Shown here: in pieces, positions 34,112-43,010 of the stretch
Position numbering within the stretch: position 1 is the first letter of the stretch
How the letters are laid out: every line of letters begins with the position of its first letter
NCBI RefSeq assembly: GCF_019802255.1
Contig: NZ_JAHYSS010000005.1
Span: forward strand, 248,001-312,000
From: Pedobacter polysacchareus
Lineage (GTDB): Bacteria; Bacteroidota; Bacteroidia; Sphingobacteriales; Sphingobacteriaceae
Reading direction: 5' to 3'
DNA: 64,000 bases
The notes under the pieces: generated by a model
What the model saw: the letters and a program-made list of their open reading frames with translations, nothing else
Told to the model about the DNA's origin: nothing
Databases searched by the model: none
Position numbers and translations under genes: made by a program

Positions 34112-36004
34112 ATGAGCGAAGCCGAGATACTTAAAAAATACTGGGGGTTTGATACTTTCAGACCACTGCAATCAGACATCATCAGTTCCGTTTTAAATGG
34201 CCATGATACTTTGGCATTATTGCCAACCGGTGGAGGTAAGTCCCTTTGCTTTCAGCTACCTGCATTGGCGAGGGAAGGGATTTGTATTGTCATTTCTCCG
34301 CTGATAGCATTGATGAAAGATCAGGTGGAAAACCTGAAAGCGAAAGGCATTGAGGCCGTCGCGATCTATGCAGGAATGGGAAAAAGAGAAATCGATATCC
34401 TGCTGGATAACTGTATTTATGGCAAGATTAAGTTTTTATACTTGTCGCCGGAAAGATTATTATCAGAAATTGTGCGCATTCGTATTTCTTATATGAATGT
34501 GAATCTGATTGCGGTAGATGAAGCGCATTGTATTTCCCAATGGGGATATGATTTTAGGCCACCCTACCAGCAGATCGCTGAAATCCGGGAGATCCATCCT
34601 AAAGTACCTGTGCTTGCCTTAACGGCTACTGCTACGCAGTTTGTAAGGGCAGATATTGTCGATAAGCTAAAGTTTAAAGACGCAAAAATATATGTGCAGA
34701 GCTTTGAGCGTAAAAACCTGAGCTATGTGGTCATGGATAAAGAAGACAAATACGGAAAACTGCTCGACATTGTGAAAAACGTGAAGGGGAGTGGCCTGGT
34801 GTATGTCAGAAATAGAAGAGAAACTGTTGAAGTTGCTTCTTTTTTAACCAGAAATCATTTAGCGGCAGATTTTTACCATGCCGGAATTGAGAAGGCAGAT
34901 CGTTTCCGCAAGCAAGACGAGTGGAAAAAGAATAAAATAAGGGTGATGGTGGCCACCAATGCTTTTGGCATGGGCATCGACAAGCCGGATGTGCGCTTTG
35001 TAGTGCACCTGGATTTACCGGAAAGTTTGGAAGCCTATTATCAGGAAGCAGGTCGCGCAGGCAGGGATGAGCAAAAAGCTTATGCGGTATTGCTGGCCAA
35101 TAAATCCGACCAGGTTTCTTTAAAAGCCAAATATGCAGATCATTTTCCCAGTGTAGAAGACATCAAAAAGACGTACCATTACCTTGGGAATTACTTCCAG
35201 CTGGCCTTTGGTGCCGGAGAGGGACTGACTTTTAATTTTGACCTTGCTGATTTCTGTAAGCGTTTTAATGTAGGCGTGATCAAGACCATGGCCGCACTTA
35301 AGTTTTTAGAGCATGATGGTTATCTGACACTTTCAGAAAACATCTTTTTGCCTTCCAGGGTGTTGTTTACCGCTGCTCATGAAGATGTTTATCGCTTTCA
35401 AATAGAGAATGCGGGATATGATCCTTTGATCAAAGCAATCCTTCGGTCTTATGGCGGCGCTTTTGATCAGTATGTGAAAATTGAAGAAAATGAGCTGGCT
35501 AAGAAAGTCGGATTGTCGTTTAGTACCGCAAAGAAGATGATCAGTAACCTGGAAGAGCAGGGTTTATTGTCTTATCTGCCGCAATCAGATCAGCCTCAGC
35601 TCCAATATATCCGTCCAAGAGTAGATTTTGTACACATGGATATTGATGTGAAATACATCGAACTGAGAAGGAAAATCCAGCTGGACCAGATCAATTCAGT
35701 ATTGGCCTATATGGACCATAAAGAATGCAGGAGTGTGCAGCTCCTGCGGTATTTTGATGAGCCTGATGCGGATAAATGTGGTGTTTGCGATGTTTGTCTG
35801 GAAGAGAAAAAAGCGGAGGACCAGGATTTACGCTTTGATCGGATTGATTTTGAGCTGGTCACTTTACTGCAAACCAAAGCACAATCTATCGAGGATCTGG
35901 TTACAGGAATCAAAACCGGAAATGAAAATGATCGGTTAGGACGTATCCGTGAATTGTTGGATGCCGGAAAAATTAAAACAGATGGTAAAAACTATTATTT
36001 GTAA
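34112..36004 (+). CDS. recQ: RecQ-family ATP-dependent DNA helicase without HRDC domain
   Basis: Starts at 34112 (MSEAEILKKYWGF), 630 residues; an ATG at 34097 would add five. Superfamily 2 helicase motifs: FRPLQ motif 0, Walker A LPTGGGKS, DEAH box VDEAHCISQWGYDFRPPY, the LALTATAT motif III, and motif VI EAGRAGRDEQ. An RQC-type zinc region ends in CGVCDVC. The tail after about 570 is a short winged-helix-like piece rather than an HRDC domain, so this is the shorter RecQ paralogue common in Bacteroidota. It unwinds branched DNA 3' to 5'. It is divergent from the amidohydrolase gene. Confidence 0.92.
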   Translation: MSEAEILKKYWGFDTFRPLQSDIISSVLNGHDTLALLPTGGGKSLCFQLPALAREGICIVISPLIALMKDQVENLKAKGIEAVAIYAGMGKREIDILLDNCIYGKIKFLYLSPERLLSEIVRIRISYMNVNLIAVDEAHCISQWGYDFRPPYQQIAEIREIHPKVPVLALTATATQFVRADIVDKLKFKDAKIYVQSFERKNLSYVVMDKEDKYGKLLDIVKNVKGSGLVYVRNRRETVEVASFLTRNHLAADFYHAGIEKADRFRKQDEWKKNKIRVMVATNAFGMGIDKPDVRFVVHLDLPESLEAYYQEAGRAGRDEQKAYAVLLANKSDQVSLKAKYADHFPSVEDIKKTYHYLGNYFQLAFGAGEGLTFNFDLADFCKRFNVGVIKTMAALKFLEHDGYLTLSENIFLPSRVLFTAAHEDVYRFQIENAGYDPLIKAILRSYGGAFDQYVKIEENELAKKVGLSFSTAKKMISNLEEQGLLSYLPQSDQPQLQYIRPRVDFVHMDIDVKYIELRRKIQLDQINSVLAYMDHKECRSVQLLRYFDEPDADKCGVCDVCLEEKKAEDQDLRFDRIDFELVTLLQTKAQSIEDLVTGIKTGNENDRLGRIRELLDAGKIKTDGKNYYL

Positions 36005-36026
36005 ATTGCCATAAAAATACCCCTCT

Positions 36027-36737
36027 ATGAAGAAATTACAACTTATTGCTTTTGCTATCCCTGTGCTGTTGGCAGGATGTACCTCAAAATGTATTGAAGA
36101 TTCAGGAATCCAGATCACTAAGGTAGTGGAGCTAAAAAGCTACGATAAAATTAAGGTGAGTGGTACAATTAAATTGGTTTTAACGCAGGACAGCACTTAT
36201 AATGTGAAGATCCAGGCGGATTCTAATGTAGTGCCATTGATCAGATCAAGGGTAAGCGGCAGTGAACTGGAGCTTCAATTGGAGAATGGAAAGTACTGCG
36301 GTACAGATTCTGTGGTCATTTACGCCGGAATTGGCGAGTTGAAGGAGTTAGAAACCAGTGGAATGGTACGTGTAGTTGGAACTGCACCTATTTATGTGAA
36401 AGACCTGGATCTTAATTTACAAGGTAGTTCTGATGTGAAACTGAATATCAATGCGAGCAAGCTGACCTCAAAAATTGACGGCGTCGGAAAACTAACTTTA
36501 ACCGGCCAAACAGGTACTCATGTGCTGAAAACAAGTGGCAATTCGAAACTGGAAGCTTTTGATTTCGTAGCAGGTGTGTATGATATCAATATTGATGGTA
36601 CCGGAAAAGCCAATATCAATGTACTGAACGACTTAAAAGTAAAGACTTCTGGCGCGAGTGAGATTTATTATAAAGGAAATCCTAAAAACGTATCTGAGAA
36701 AAAATCCGGAGCAGCGAAACTGGAGAAAGTTAATTAG
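36027..36737 (+). CDS. GIN-domain (DUF2807) lipoprotein
   Basis: A 236-residue lipoprotein: signal peptide with LLAGC, Cys18. The rest is a right-handed beta-helix-like GIN/DUF2807 head domain with the usual opening KSYDKIKVSGTIKLVLTQD and repeated short strands such as LNLQGSSDVKLNI, KIDGVGKLTLTGQ and NIDGTGKANINV. Members are surface or periplasmic proteins of unknown role, frequent in Bacteroidota. It follows recQ by 22 bases and may be read through from it. Confidence 0.88.
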   Translation: MKKLQLIAFAIPVLLAGCTSKCIEDSGIQITKVVELKSYDKIKVSGTIKLVLTQDSTYNVKIQADSNVVPLIRSRVSGSELELQLENGKYCGTDSVVIYAGIGELKELETSGMVRVVGTAPIYVKDLDLNLQGSSDVKLNINASKLTSKIDGVGKLTLTGQTGTHVLKTSGNSKLEAFDFVAGVYDINIDGTGKANINVLNDLKVKTSGASEIYYKGNPKNVSEKKSGAAKLEKVN

Positions 36738-36781
36738 CCTGATTGCTGTTTTTTAGCTATTTTAGCGGCCTTATTTGATAC

Positions 36782-38086
36782 ATGGAACAAAAAAACGACA
36801 AAAAAGTCATCCGGTCATGGGCTTTTTTTGATTGGGCAAATTCTGCTTATAATTTAGTAATTACTTCAACAATTTTTCCTGCTTATTATACGATCATCAC
36901 GACTACTGCCGAACATGGCGATCAGGTAAAGTTTTTCGGTCGTACTTTTACGAATACAGCCCTGTCAAATTACGCGCTTTCGGCAGCTTATTTAGTGATG
37001 GTGATTTTAATGCCCCTGCTTTCCGCCACTGCGGATTATCGGGGGAACAAGAAAATATTCATGAAGATCTTTACCTATATCGGTGGTTTTGCCTGTATGG
37101 GATTGTTTTTCTTTAAACTGGAAAGCCTGGAATTGGGCATTATCCTTTTCGCTATTGCGGCCATGGGGTATATAGGTGGGGTGCTGTTTAACAACTCCTA
37201 CCTGCCAGAAATCGCGACTAAAGACCAGCAGGATCGGGTGAGCGCACAAGGTTTTGCCTACGGTTATGTGGGGAGTGTAATCCTGCAGGTCATCTGTTTT
37301 GTGTTTGTACTAAAACCAGAACTATTTGGGATTACCGACGGTTCTTTGCCAGCAAGGCTGTCCTTTTTACTGGTAGGGATTTGGTGGGTGGCTTTTGCAC
37401 AGATACCTTTTCGTAAATTACCTGCCGGAAGCCCGAATTATACATCGATCAATAAGAGTTTGGTACATAGTGGCTTTGGAGAACTGCGCAAAGTTTGGCA
37501 GCAACTAAAGCAAATGAAGTTTTTAAAGCATTACCTGATTGCTTTTTTCTTTTACTCGATGGGGGTGCAGACGGTGATGCTGGCAGCGGCTGGTTTTGGA
37601 GAGAAAACCCTGCATTTGGGGACTTCTAAATTAATTGCTGTAATTTTGATCATGCAGCTGGTGGCCATTTGGGGTGCCATGTGGATGTCTAGGTTTGCCA
37701 GGAAGATTGGAAATGTAAATGTGTTGATTGTGGTCGTTATGGTATGGGTAGGGTCTTGCATTGCCGCTTATTATACGACTAATGAATATGAATTTTATGG
37801 CTTAGCAGCAGTAGTTGGCTTGATTATGGGTGGGATTCAGTCTTTATCAAGGTCTACTTACTCTAAGTTTTTGCCTGAAAATACACCAGATACGGCTTCC
37901 TTTTTCAGTTTCTATGATGTAACCGAAAAACTGGCGGTAGTGATTGGTCTTTTTAGTTTTGCTTATATTGAGGAAAAAACCGGTAGCATCAGGAATTCTG
38001 TGCTGGCATTGGTGTCCTTTTTTGTAATAGGTTTGATATTTTTGCTGCTGTTAAAAAAGGCAGAACCAAAATTGGTTAAAGGTTAA
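36782..38086 (+). CDS. UMF1/Atg22-type MFS transporter
   Basis: A 434-residue membrane protein with about 12 hydrophobic segments. The opening RSWAFFDWANSAYNLVITSTIFPAYY is the hallmark of the UMF1 family (related to yeast vacuolar Atg22 amino acid effluxers). The C-terminal repeat has GGIQSLSRSTYSKFLPENTPDTASFFSFYDVTEKLAVVIG, also typical. It probably exports a small molecule such as an amino acid, but bacterial members are uncharacterised. The gap from the GIN-domain gene is 44 bases and the next gene begins 32 bases after its stop, which suggests a loose operon. Confidence 0.88.
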   Translation: MEQKNDKKVIRSWAFFDWANSAYNLVITSTIFPAYYTIITTTAEHGDQVKFFGRTFTNTALSNYALSAAYLVMVILMPLLSATADYRGNKKIFMKIFTYIGGFACMGLFFFKLESLELGIILFAIAAMGYIGGVLFNNSYLPEIATKDQQDRVSAQGFAYGYVGSVILQVICFVFVLKPELFGITDGSLPARLSFLLVGIWWVAFAQIPFRKLPAGSPNYTSINKSLVHSGFGELRKVWQQLKQMKFLKHYLIAFFFYSMGVQTVMLAAAGFGEKTLHLGTSKLIAVILIMQLVAIWGAMWMSRFARKIGNVNVLIVVVMVWVGSCIAAYYTTNEYEFYGLAAVVGLIMGGIQSLSRSTYSKFLPENTPDTASFFSFYDVTEKLAVVIGLFSFAYIEEKTGSIRNSVLALVSFFVIGLIFLLLLKKAEPKLVKG

Positions 38087-38118
38087 CCATGATAGATTTT
38101 AATAAGAATTAGATACCC

Positions 38119-38856
38119 ATGAAGATAGAATTGTTTGTTCCTTGTTTTGTTGATCAGTTATATCCTGAAACTGCATTTAATACGATAAAGCTATTGGAGA
38201 AAGCGGGTTGTGAGGTGTTTTATAATTCTGCACAGACCTGCTGCGGTCAGCCGGCTTATAATTCCGGATATTGGGAGCAGGCGAAAGAAACAGGAACGAA
38301 GTTTTTAAGTGATTTTTCTGGTACAGATTATATTGTGGCACCTTCTGCGTCCTGCGTTGGGATGGTGAAGAGTGGCTATAGTGATCTGTTTACCAATACC
38401 AATCTTCATAATAAATGCCGCAGCATTCAGCAGCATGTGTATGAGCTTTCTGATTTCCTGGTGAACGTGTTGAAAAGAGATTATTTTGGGGCGGAACTGG
38501 ACGGAAAAGCGGTTTACCATGATTCCTGCAGTGGGTTGAGAGAGTGTAAGATTAAAGAAGAACCGCGTCAGCTATTGTCTAAAGTCCATGGACTGGAGAT
38601 GGTAGAAATGAAGGATACGGATATGTGCTGCGGATTCGGCGGTACGTTTTCTGTGAAGTTTGATGCGATTTCTTCGGCTATGGCGGAGCAAAAAGTAAAT
38701 AATGCCTTGGAAATGGGCGCTGAATATGTGATCTCCACCGATTTATCCTGTCTGATGCACTTGCAGGGATATATCGATAAAAACAACATTCCTTTGAAAA
38801 CGATGCATTTGGCAGATGTTTTAGCGAATGGCTGGTTAGAAAGTACAGAATATTAA
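38119..38856 (+). CDS. (Fe-S)-binding protein, LutA/YkgE type
   Basis: A 245-residue protein with two CCG domains: TCCGQPAYNSGYW near residues 41-53 and MCCGFGGTFSVKF near 170-182, plus VAPSASCVGMVK and DSCSGLRECKI. This matches LutA, one of three subunits of the LutABC lactate oxidation complex, and the heterodisulfide-reductase-like CCG proteins. No lutB or lutC is next to it, so whether it works in lactate use here is open. Cytoplasmic, no signal peptide. Confidence 0.87.
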   Translation: MKIELFVPCFVDQLYPETAFNTIKLLEKAGCEVFYNSAQTCCGQPAYNSGYWEQAKETGTKFLSDFSGTDYIVAPSASCVGMVKSGYSDLFTNTNLHNKCRSIQQHVYELSDFLVNVLKRDYFGAELDGKAVYHDSCSGLRECKIKEEPRQLLSKVHGLEMVEMKDTDMCCGFGGTFSVKFDAISSAMAEQKVNNALEMGAEYVISTDLSCLMHLQGYIDKNNIPLKTMHLADVLANGWLESTEY

Positions 38857-38938
38857 TTGCTGTATAAGACACAAAGATAAAAAGACGAGAAAGTGGTCGG
38901 GTAGTGTTCGGGAAGAGAAGGGCCTTATAATAGAGTTC

Positions 38939-39000
38939 GGAAGGGGTTGCTATAGGGTGGCCATAGTCTGTGCTATCCGAACCCTATAGCAACCCCTTCC
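38939..39000. repeat. Long palindromic element (REP-like)
   Basis: Two perfect 20-base arms, 38939-38958 and 38981-39000 (core AAGGGGTTGCTATAGGGT), flank a 22-base centre that itself pairs (GG..ATAG with CTATCC around TCTGTG). No T tract follows the stem. Just upstream, GTTCGGGAAGAGAAGGG partly repeats the arm edge GTTCGGAAGGGG. The form fits an extragenic palindromic repeat family rather than a terminator, though it could also protect the 3' end of the upstream mRNA. Confidence 0.75.
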
Positions 39001-39053
39001 TGCAGGATAAAAATGATTGCTTGATCAAGGCTGTATTTTCGGACTTGAATTGT

Positions 39054-39061
39054 TATATTTG
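39054..39061 (+). promoter_or_regulatory. -7 promoter element (TATATTTG) of thrS operon
   Basis: TATATTTG is an exact TAnnTTTG match. Transcription from about 39068 would give a 5' UTR of roughly 107 bases containing the TGGCAG/CTGCCA hairpin, which is long enough for control of thrS or the downstream ribosomal genes. Confidence 0.55.
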
Positions 39062-39174
39062 TGCCAGTGGCAGGCAAAAAAACTGCCATGATTTAGGTAA
39101 TATTTTATTACACGTAGAATAAGAGTTGTCTAAATTATTTAAAATCAATTAATTAACTTAAATCATAGTTGTAG

Positions 39175-41100
39175 ATGATTAACATTACACTGCCTGATGG
39201 TTCTAGCCGTCAGTATGAAAAGGGTATAACAGCCCATCAAATTGCACTCTCTATTTCAGAGGGATTAGCGCGCAACGTATTAGCTGCGGAAGTAAACGGT
39301 GAAATTTGGGATTCTTCCAGAGCAATTGAAAGCGATTCGACTGTAAAGTTGCTGACCTGGAATGATGCTGCTGGTAAGGCTACATTCTGGCATTCTTCTG
39401 CCCACTTGATGGCGGAAGCCTTAGAGGCATTATATCCGGGTACAAAATTCGGTATTGGTCCTGCTATTGAAACTGGATTCTACTATGATGTAGATTTCGG
39501 AGACAGGGAATTTTCTTCGGATGATTTCAAAGCGATTGAAGCCAAGATGATTGAGCTGGCCAAGCAAAAACAAGTTTTTGTAAGGGAAAGCGTTTCTAAA
39601 GCGGATGCGATTAAATATTTTACAGAAAAAGGTGATGAGTACAAACTAGACCTGTTAGAAGGACTGGAAGATGGAAAGATCACATTCTATAACCAAGGTG
39701 AGTTTACGGATCTTTGTCGTGGGCCGCACATTCCAAATACCGGTTTTGTTAAAGCGGTAAAATTGATGAATGTTGCAGGTGCATACTGGCGTGGTGATGA
39801 AACTAAAAAACAGTTAACCCGTATTTATGGGGTAACTTTCCCTAAAGCGTCTGAGCTGACTGAGTACCTTCACATGATTGAAGAGGCTAAGAAAAGAGAT
39901 CACCGTAAGTTGGGTAAAGAACTGGAATTATTTGCTTTCTCTGAGAAAGTAGGTATGGGATTACCATTGTGGCTGCCAAAAGGTGCTGCTTTGCGTGAGC
40001 GTCTGGTTCAGTTTTTAACAAAAGCACAGGCAAAATCTGGATATGAGCAGGTAGTTACGCCTCATATTGGCCATAAGAATTTATACATTACTTCTGGTCA
40101 CTACGAGAAGTATGGTAAAGATGCTTTTCAACCGATTAAAACCCCACAAGAAGGGGAGGAGTTTTTCCTTAAACCGATGAATTGCCCTCACCATTGTGAG
40201 ATTTATAAAGTAAAACCTCGTTCTTATAAAGACCTTCCTTTGCGTTTTGCAGAGTTTGGAACGGTATACCGTTACGAGCAAAGTGGAGAGCTTCATGGCT
40301 TAACCAGGGTTCGTGGCTTTACTCAGGATGATGCGCATTTGTTTTGTCGCCCGGATCAGGTAAAAGAAGAGTTCAAAAAAGTAATTGACCTGGTATTGTA
40401 TGTGTTTAAATCTCTTGGGTTTAACGACTACACTGCACAGATTTCTTTGAGAGATCCTGAAAATAAAACGAAGTACATTGGTTCTGATGAGAATTGGGCT
40501 TTGGCGGAATCGGCGATCATTGAGGCGGCTGCGGAAAAAGAATTACCTACTGTAGTAGAATACGGTGAGGCTGCATTCTATGGTCCGAAGTTAGACTTTA
40601 TGGTGAAAGATGCACTGGGTAGAAAATGGCAGTTGGGAACAATTCAGGTAGATTATAACTTACCTGAGCGTTTTGAATTGGAATATACTGGCAGTGACAA
40701 CTTGAAGCACCGTCCGGTGATGATCCATAGGGCTCCATTCGGTTCTTTAGAGCGTTTTATCGCGGTATTGATTGAACATTGTGCGGGTAATTTCCCATTA
40801 TGGCTTTCTCCAGAGCAATTTATTATTCTTCCGATCTCAGAAAAGTATGAAGATTATGCAAAAAAAGTTTCAGATGAGCTAAATAATTCCGATATTCGCG
40901 GTTTGATTGACTTCCGGGACGAGAAAATTGGAAGAAAAATCAGAGACGCTGAGGTGAAGAAAATCCCTTATATGCTGATTATCGGAGAGAAGGAAATGGC
41001 GGAAGGAAAGGTTTCAGTAAGGAAACACGGTGCAGGAGATTTAGGTGAAATGACTCAGCAAGAGTTTAGTGAATTATTAATTAAAGAAATAACAATTTAA
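39175..41100 (+). CDS. thrS: Threonyl-tRNA synthetase
   Basis: A 641-residue class II synthetase in usual order: TGS domain (1-60, MINITLPDGSSRQYEKGITA), editing domain with HSSAHLMAEALE and GPHIPNTGF, catalytic core with MNCPHHCEIYK (zinc Cys and His), motif 2 RFAEFGTVYRYEQSGELHGLTRVRGFTQDDAHLF, motif 3 HRAPFGSLERF, and the C-terminal anticodon-binding domain (PISEKYEDYAKKV). It charges tRNA-Thr. It heads the thrS-infC-rpmI-rplT operon, with infC only 13 bases after its stop. Confidence 0.97.
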   Translation: MINITLPDGSSRQYEKGITAHQIALSISEGLARNVLAAEVNGEIWDSSRAIESDSTVKLLTWNDAAGKATFWHSSAHLMAEALEALYPGTKFGIGPAIETGFYYDVDFGDREFSSDDFKAIEAKMIELAKQKQVFVRESVSKADAIKYFTEKGDEYKLDLLEGLEDGKITFYNQGEFTDLCRGPHIPNTGFVKAVKLMNVAGAYWRGDETKKQLTRIYGVTFPKASELTEYLHMIEEAKKRDHRKLGKELELFAFSEKVGMGLPLWLPKGAALRERLVQFLTKAQAKSGYEQVVTPHIGHKNLYITSGHYEKYGKDAFQPIKTPQEGEEFFLKPMNCPHHCEIYKVKPRSYKDLPLRFAEFGTVYRYEQSGELHGLTRVRGFTQDDAHLFCRPDQVKEEFKKVIDLVLYVFKSLGFNDYTAQISLRDPENKTKYIGSDENWALAESAIIEAAAEKELPTVVEYGEAAFYGPKLDFMVKDALGRKWQLGTIQVDYNLPERFELEYTGSDNLKHRPVMIHRAPFGSLERFIAVLIEHCAGNFPLWLSPEQFIILPISEKYEDYAKKVSDELNNSDIRGLIDFRDEKIGRKIRDAEVKKIPYMLIIGEKEMAEGKVSVRKHGAGDLGEMTQQEFSELLIKEITI

Positions 41101-41113
41101 ATAGTATATAAAT

Positions 41114-41683
41114 TTGGCATTAGGCAGACCAGGATTTAACAGGGGACCACGTCCTCCTTTTAAGAAAAAAGAAGCAGAACATAATATTAATCAGTTTATC
41201 AGAGCTCAGGAGGTTAGATTAGCTGGAGATAATGTTGAACCGGGGATCTATCCTTTGGCAAAAGCTTTAGCCCTTGCCGACGAATTGGAATTGGATCTTG
41301 TTGAGATTTCTCCAAATGCAGTGCCTCCGGTATGTCGGATCATTGATTACAGTAAGTTTGTTTACGAGCAGAAGAAAAAGCAGAAGGAGATTAAAGCAAA
41401 CGCAAAACAGACTGTCATTAAGGAGATCCGTTTTGGTCCTAACACAAATGATCACGATTTTCAATTTAAGTTGAAACACGCGATTAGTTTCCTTGAAAAC
41501 GGAGAAAAAGTTAGGGCTTATGTGCACTTTAAAGGTAGAGCGATTGTTTACAAAGAACAAGGAGAGATCCTGTTGCTTAAGTTTGCACAAGCGCTTGAAG
41601 ATATCGGTAAAGTAGAGCTATTACCTAAGTTAGAGGGCAAGCGTATGTTTTTAACGCTAGCTCCAAAAGTTGCTAAGAAATAA
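41114..41683 (+). CDS. infC: Translation initiation factor IF-3 (TTG start)
   Basis: A 189-residue IF-3. After a basic N-terminal extension (ALGRPGFNRGPRPPFKKKEA) comes the IF3 N domain (INQFIRAQEVRLAGDNVEPGIYPLAKALALA, DLVEISPNAVPPVCRIIDYSKF) and the C domain (KEIRFGPNTNDHDFQFKLKHAISFL, VRAYVHFKGRAIV). The start is TTG at 41114; no ATG is available before conserved sequence begins. In many bacteria infC uses a rare start codon that IF-3 itself discriminates against, giving feedback control, and this TTG fits that rule. Confidence 0.96.
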   Translation: MALGRPGFNRGPRPPFKKKEAEHNINQFIRAQEVRLAGDNVEPGIYPLAKALALADELELDLVEISPNAVPPVCRIIDYSKFVYEQKKKQKEIKANAKQTVIKEIRFGPNTNDHDFQFKLKHAISFLENGEKVRAYVHFKGRAIVYKEQGEILLLKFAQALEDIGKVELLPKLEGKRMFLTLAPKVAKK

Positions 41684-41711
41684 ATAAATTACATATTAAT
41701 AAACACAGGTT

Positions 41712-41912
41712 ATGCCAAAAATGAAAACCAATTCCAGTGCTAAAAAGCGTTTTAAGCTTACTGGAACAGGTAAAATTGCAAGGAAGAATGCCTACAAAAG
41801 CCACATCTTAACTAAGATGTCGACTAAACGTAAGCGTAATTTGGGTCACACTTCAATGGTGTCCGCAGCTGATATGGGCAACGTTAAGCGTATGCTTGCC
41901 ATCGGTAAATAA
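41712..41912 (+). CDS. rpmI: 50S ribosomal protein L35 (bL35)
   Basis: A 66-residue, strongly basic protein with the L35 pattern MPKMKTNSSAKKRFKLTGTGKI and KRNLGHTSMVSAADMGNVKRML. It is the third gene of the thrS operon, 28 bases after infC. Confidence 0.97.
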   Translation: MPKMKTNSSAKKRFKLTGTGKIARKNAYKSHILTKMSTKRKRNLGHTSMVSAADMGNVKRMLAIGK

Positions 41913-41986
41913 TTAAATTTTTAACCAGGTACCCGGTAGTAAGTTTGCTGTAATACGCAACACCGTTTATCAAAAAACAACACACT

Positions 41987-42331
41987 ATGCCACGTTCGGT
42001 AAACGCAGTAGCTTCGAGAAGAAGAAGGAAAAAAGTCCTAAATATGGCCAAAGGCTATTGGGGATCAAGAAGTAAGGTTTTCACAATCGCTAAAAATACG
42101 GTAGAAAAAGGTTTGCAATATGCATACCGTGACCGTAAAGTTAAGAAAAGAGAATTCCGTGGATTATGGATTCAACGTATCAACGCTGGAGCTCGTCAAC
42201 ATGGTATTTCTTACTCTCAATTGATCGGTAAATTAGCGACTGCAAACATCGGTTTAAACCGTAAAGTTTTAGCTGATTTAGCAATGAACCATCCAGCAGC
42301 TTTCAAAGCAGTTATTGATGCAGTAAAATAG
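41987..42331 (+). CDS. rplT: 50S ribosomal protein L20 (bL20)
   Basis: A 114-residue protein with the full L20 pattern: PRSVNAVASRRRRKKVLNMAKGYWGSRS at the N-terminus, KKREFRGLWIQRINAGARQHG in the middle and LNRKVLADLAMNHPAAF near the end. It binds 23S rRNA early in assembly. In other bacteria L20 also represses its own operon by binding a leader mRNA. The 74-base spacer before it contains a near-palindrome ACCAGGTACCCGGT but no obvious 23S mimic. Confidence 0.97.
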   Translation: MPRSVNAVASRRRRKKVLNMAKGYWGSRSKVFTIAKNTVEKGLQYAYRDRKVKKREFRGLWIQRINAGARQHGISYSQLIGKLATANIGLNRKVLADLAMNHPAAFKAVIDAVK

Positions 42332-42353
42332 ATCTAACGATCATTTTAATCAT

Positions 42354-42383
42354 AAAAAAAGGGAGCTTCCAGCTCCCTTTTTT
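42354..42383. terminator. Bidirectional terminator between rplT and bioD
   Basis: GGGAGCT (42361-42367) pairs with AGCTCCC (42371-42377), flanked by A7 on the left and T6 on the right, so it can end both the ribosomal operon and the minus-strand biotin genes. Confidence 0.9.
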
Positions 42384-42397
42384 ATTGGATAATGTTT

Positions 42398-43009
42398 TTA
42401 AAGCTGGATGAATTTTCCGGCTTCTGCAATGGATTCTTTGTTTAAGCTTACTAATTTTGGGATATGCCCAAGGACAGGAATGCCAGTATAGCTGGCGATA
42501 TAGCTTTCAGATTCTTTGTTGGCTTCTCCATTGAAGATGATACCTTCTACCTGAATGTTTCTTGATTTCAATACTTCCAGCGTCAGCAGGGTATGGTTAA
42601 TACTGCCCAGATAATTCTGTGAAACGATGATCAGCTTTGCGTTTAATACTGGGATGAGGTCCAGGATCAACTCTTTCTCATTAATTGGTACCATTAGTCC
42701 GCCAGCACCTTCAATGATGAGCTGGTTGTTGGTGATTGGCAGTTTGATCGCTTCTGTCTTAATTTCGATGCCATCTAATCTGGCAGATAAATGCGGAGAA
42801 AGGGGCTGTGTTAATCTATATTGCTCCGGATGGATCACTGTTTTTGTATTGCTGATCAGATCTTTAATAGATAAGCTATCGCTTTGCTCTAAATCTCCGG
42901 ATTGTATGGGTTTCCAGTAATCTGATTCTAGTTTTTGGGTCAGAATGGCGCTAACGATCGTTTTTCCGATGCCCGTACCGATTCCTGTAATGAAATACGT
43001 ATTGTTCAT
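42398..43009 (-). CDS. bioD: Dethiobiotin synthetase
   Basis: A 203-residue P-loop enzyme. The opening YFITGIGTGIGKT is the BioD nucleotide-binding loop, followed by the KPIQSGDLEQSDS substrate loop with the catalytic Lys, and IIEGAGGLMVPINE. It closes the ureido ring of dethiobiotin from 7,8-diaminopelargonic acid using CO2 and ATP. It starts 1 base after the bioF stop, so the two are translated from one mRNA. bioA and bioB are not in the window. Confidence 0.95.
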   Translation of the reverse strand: MNNTYFITGIGTGIGKTIVSAILTQKLESDYWKPIQSGDLEQSDSLSIKDLISNTKTVIHPEQYRLTQPLSPHLSARLDGIEIKTEAIKLPITNNQLIIEGAGGLMVPINEKELILDLIPVLNAKLIIVSQNYLGSINHTLLTLEVLKSRNIQVEGIIFNGEANKESESYIASYTGIPVLGHIPKLVSLNKESIAEAGKFIQL

Positions 43010-43010
43010 G

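Larger units (their letters stand above)
38857..39174. other. Intergenic region with palindromic repeat and thrS leader
   Basis: No credible ORF. It holds the long palindrome at 38939-39000, a TATATTTG promoter element at 39054-39061, and a small hairpin TGGCAG (39068-39073) with CTGCCA (39083-39088) around a poly-A loop in what would be the 5' UTR of thrS. The remaining 85 bases before the ATG are AT-rich with no clear structure. Confidence 0.7.

Noticed and set aside
41913..41986. Possible L20-binding leader between rpmI and rplT
   Set aside because: Only a near-palindrome ACCAGGTACCCGGT with no loop and a 4-bp TTGC/GCAA stem are visible, too little to claim an autoregulatory structure.
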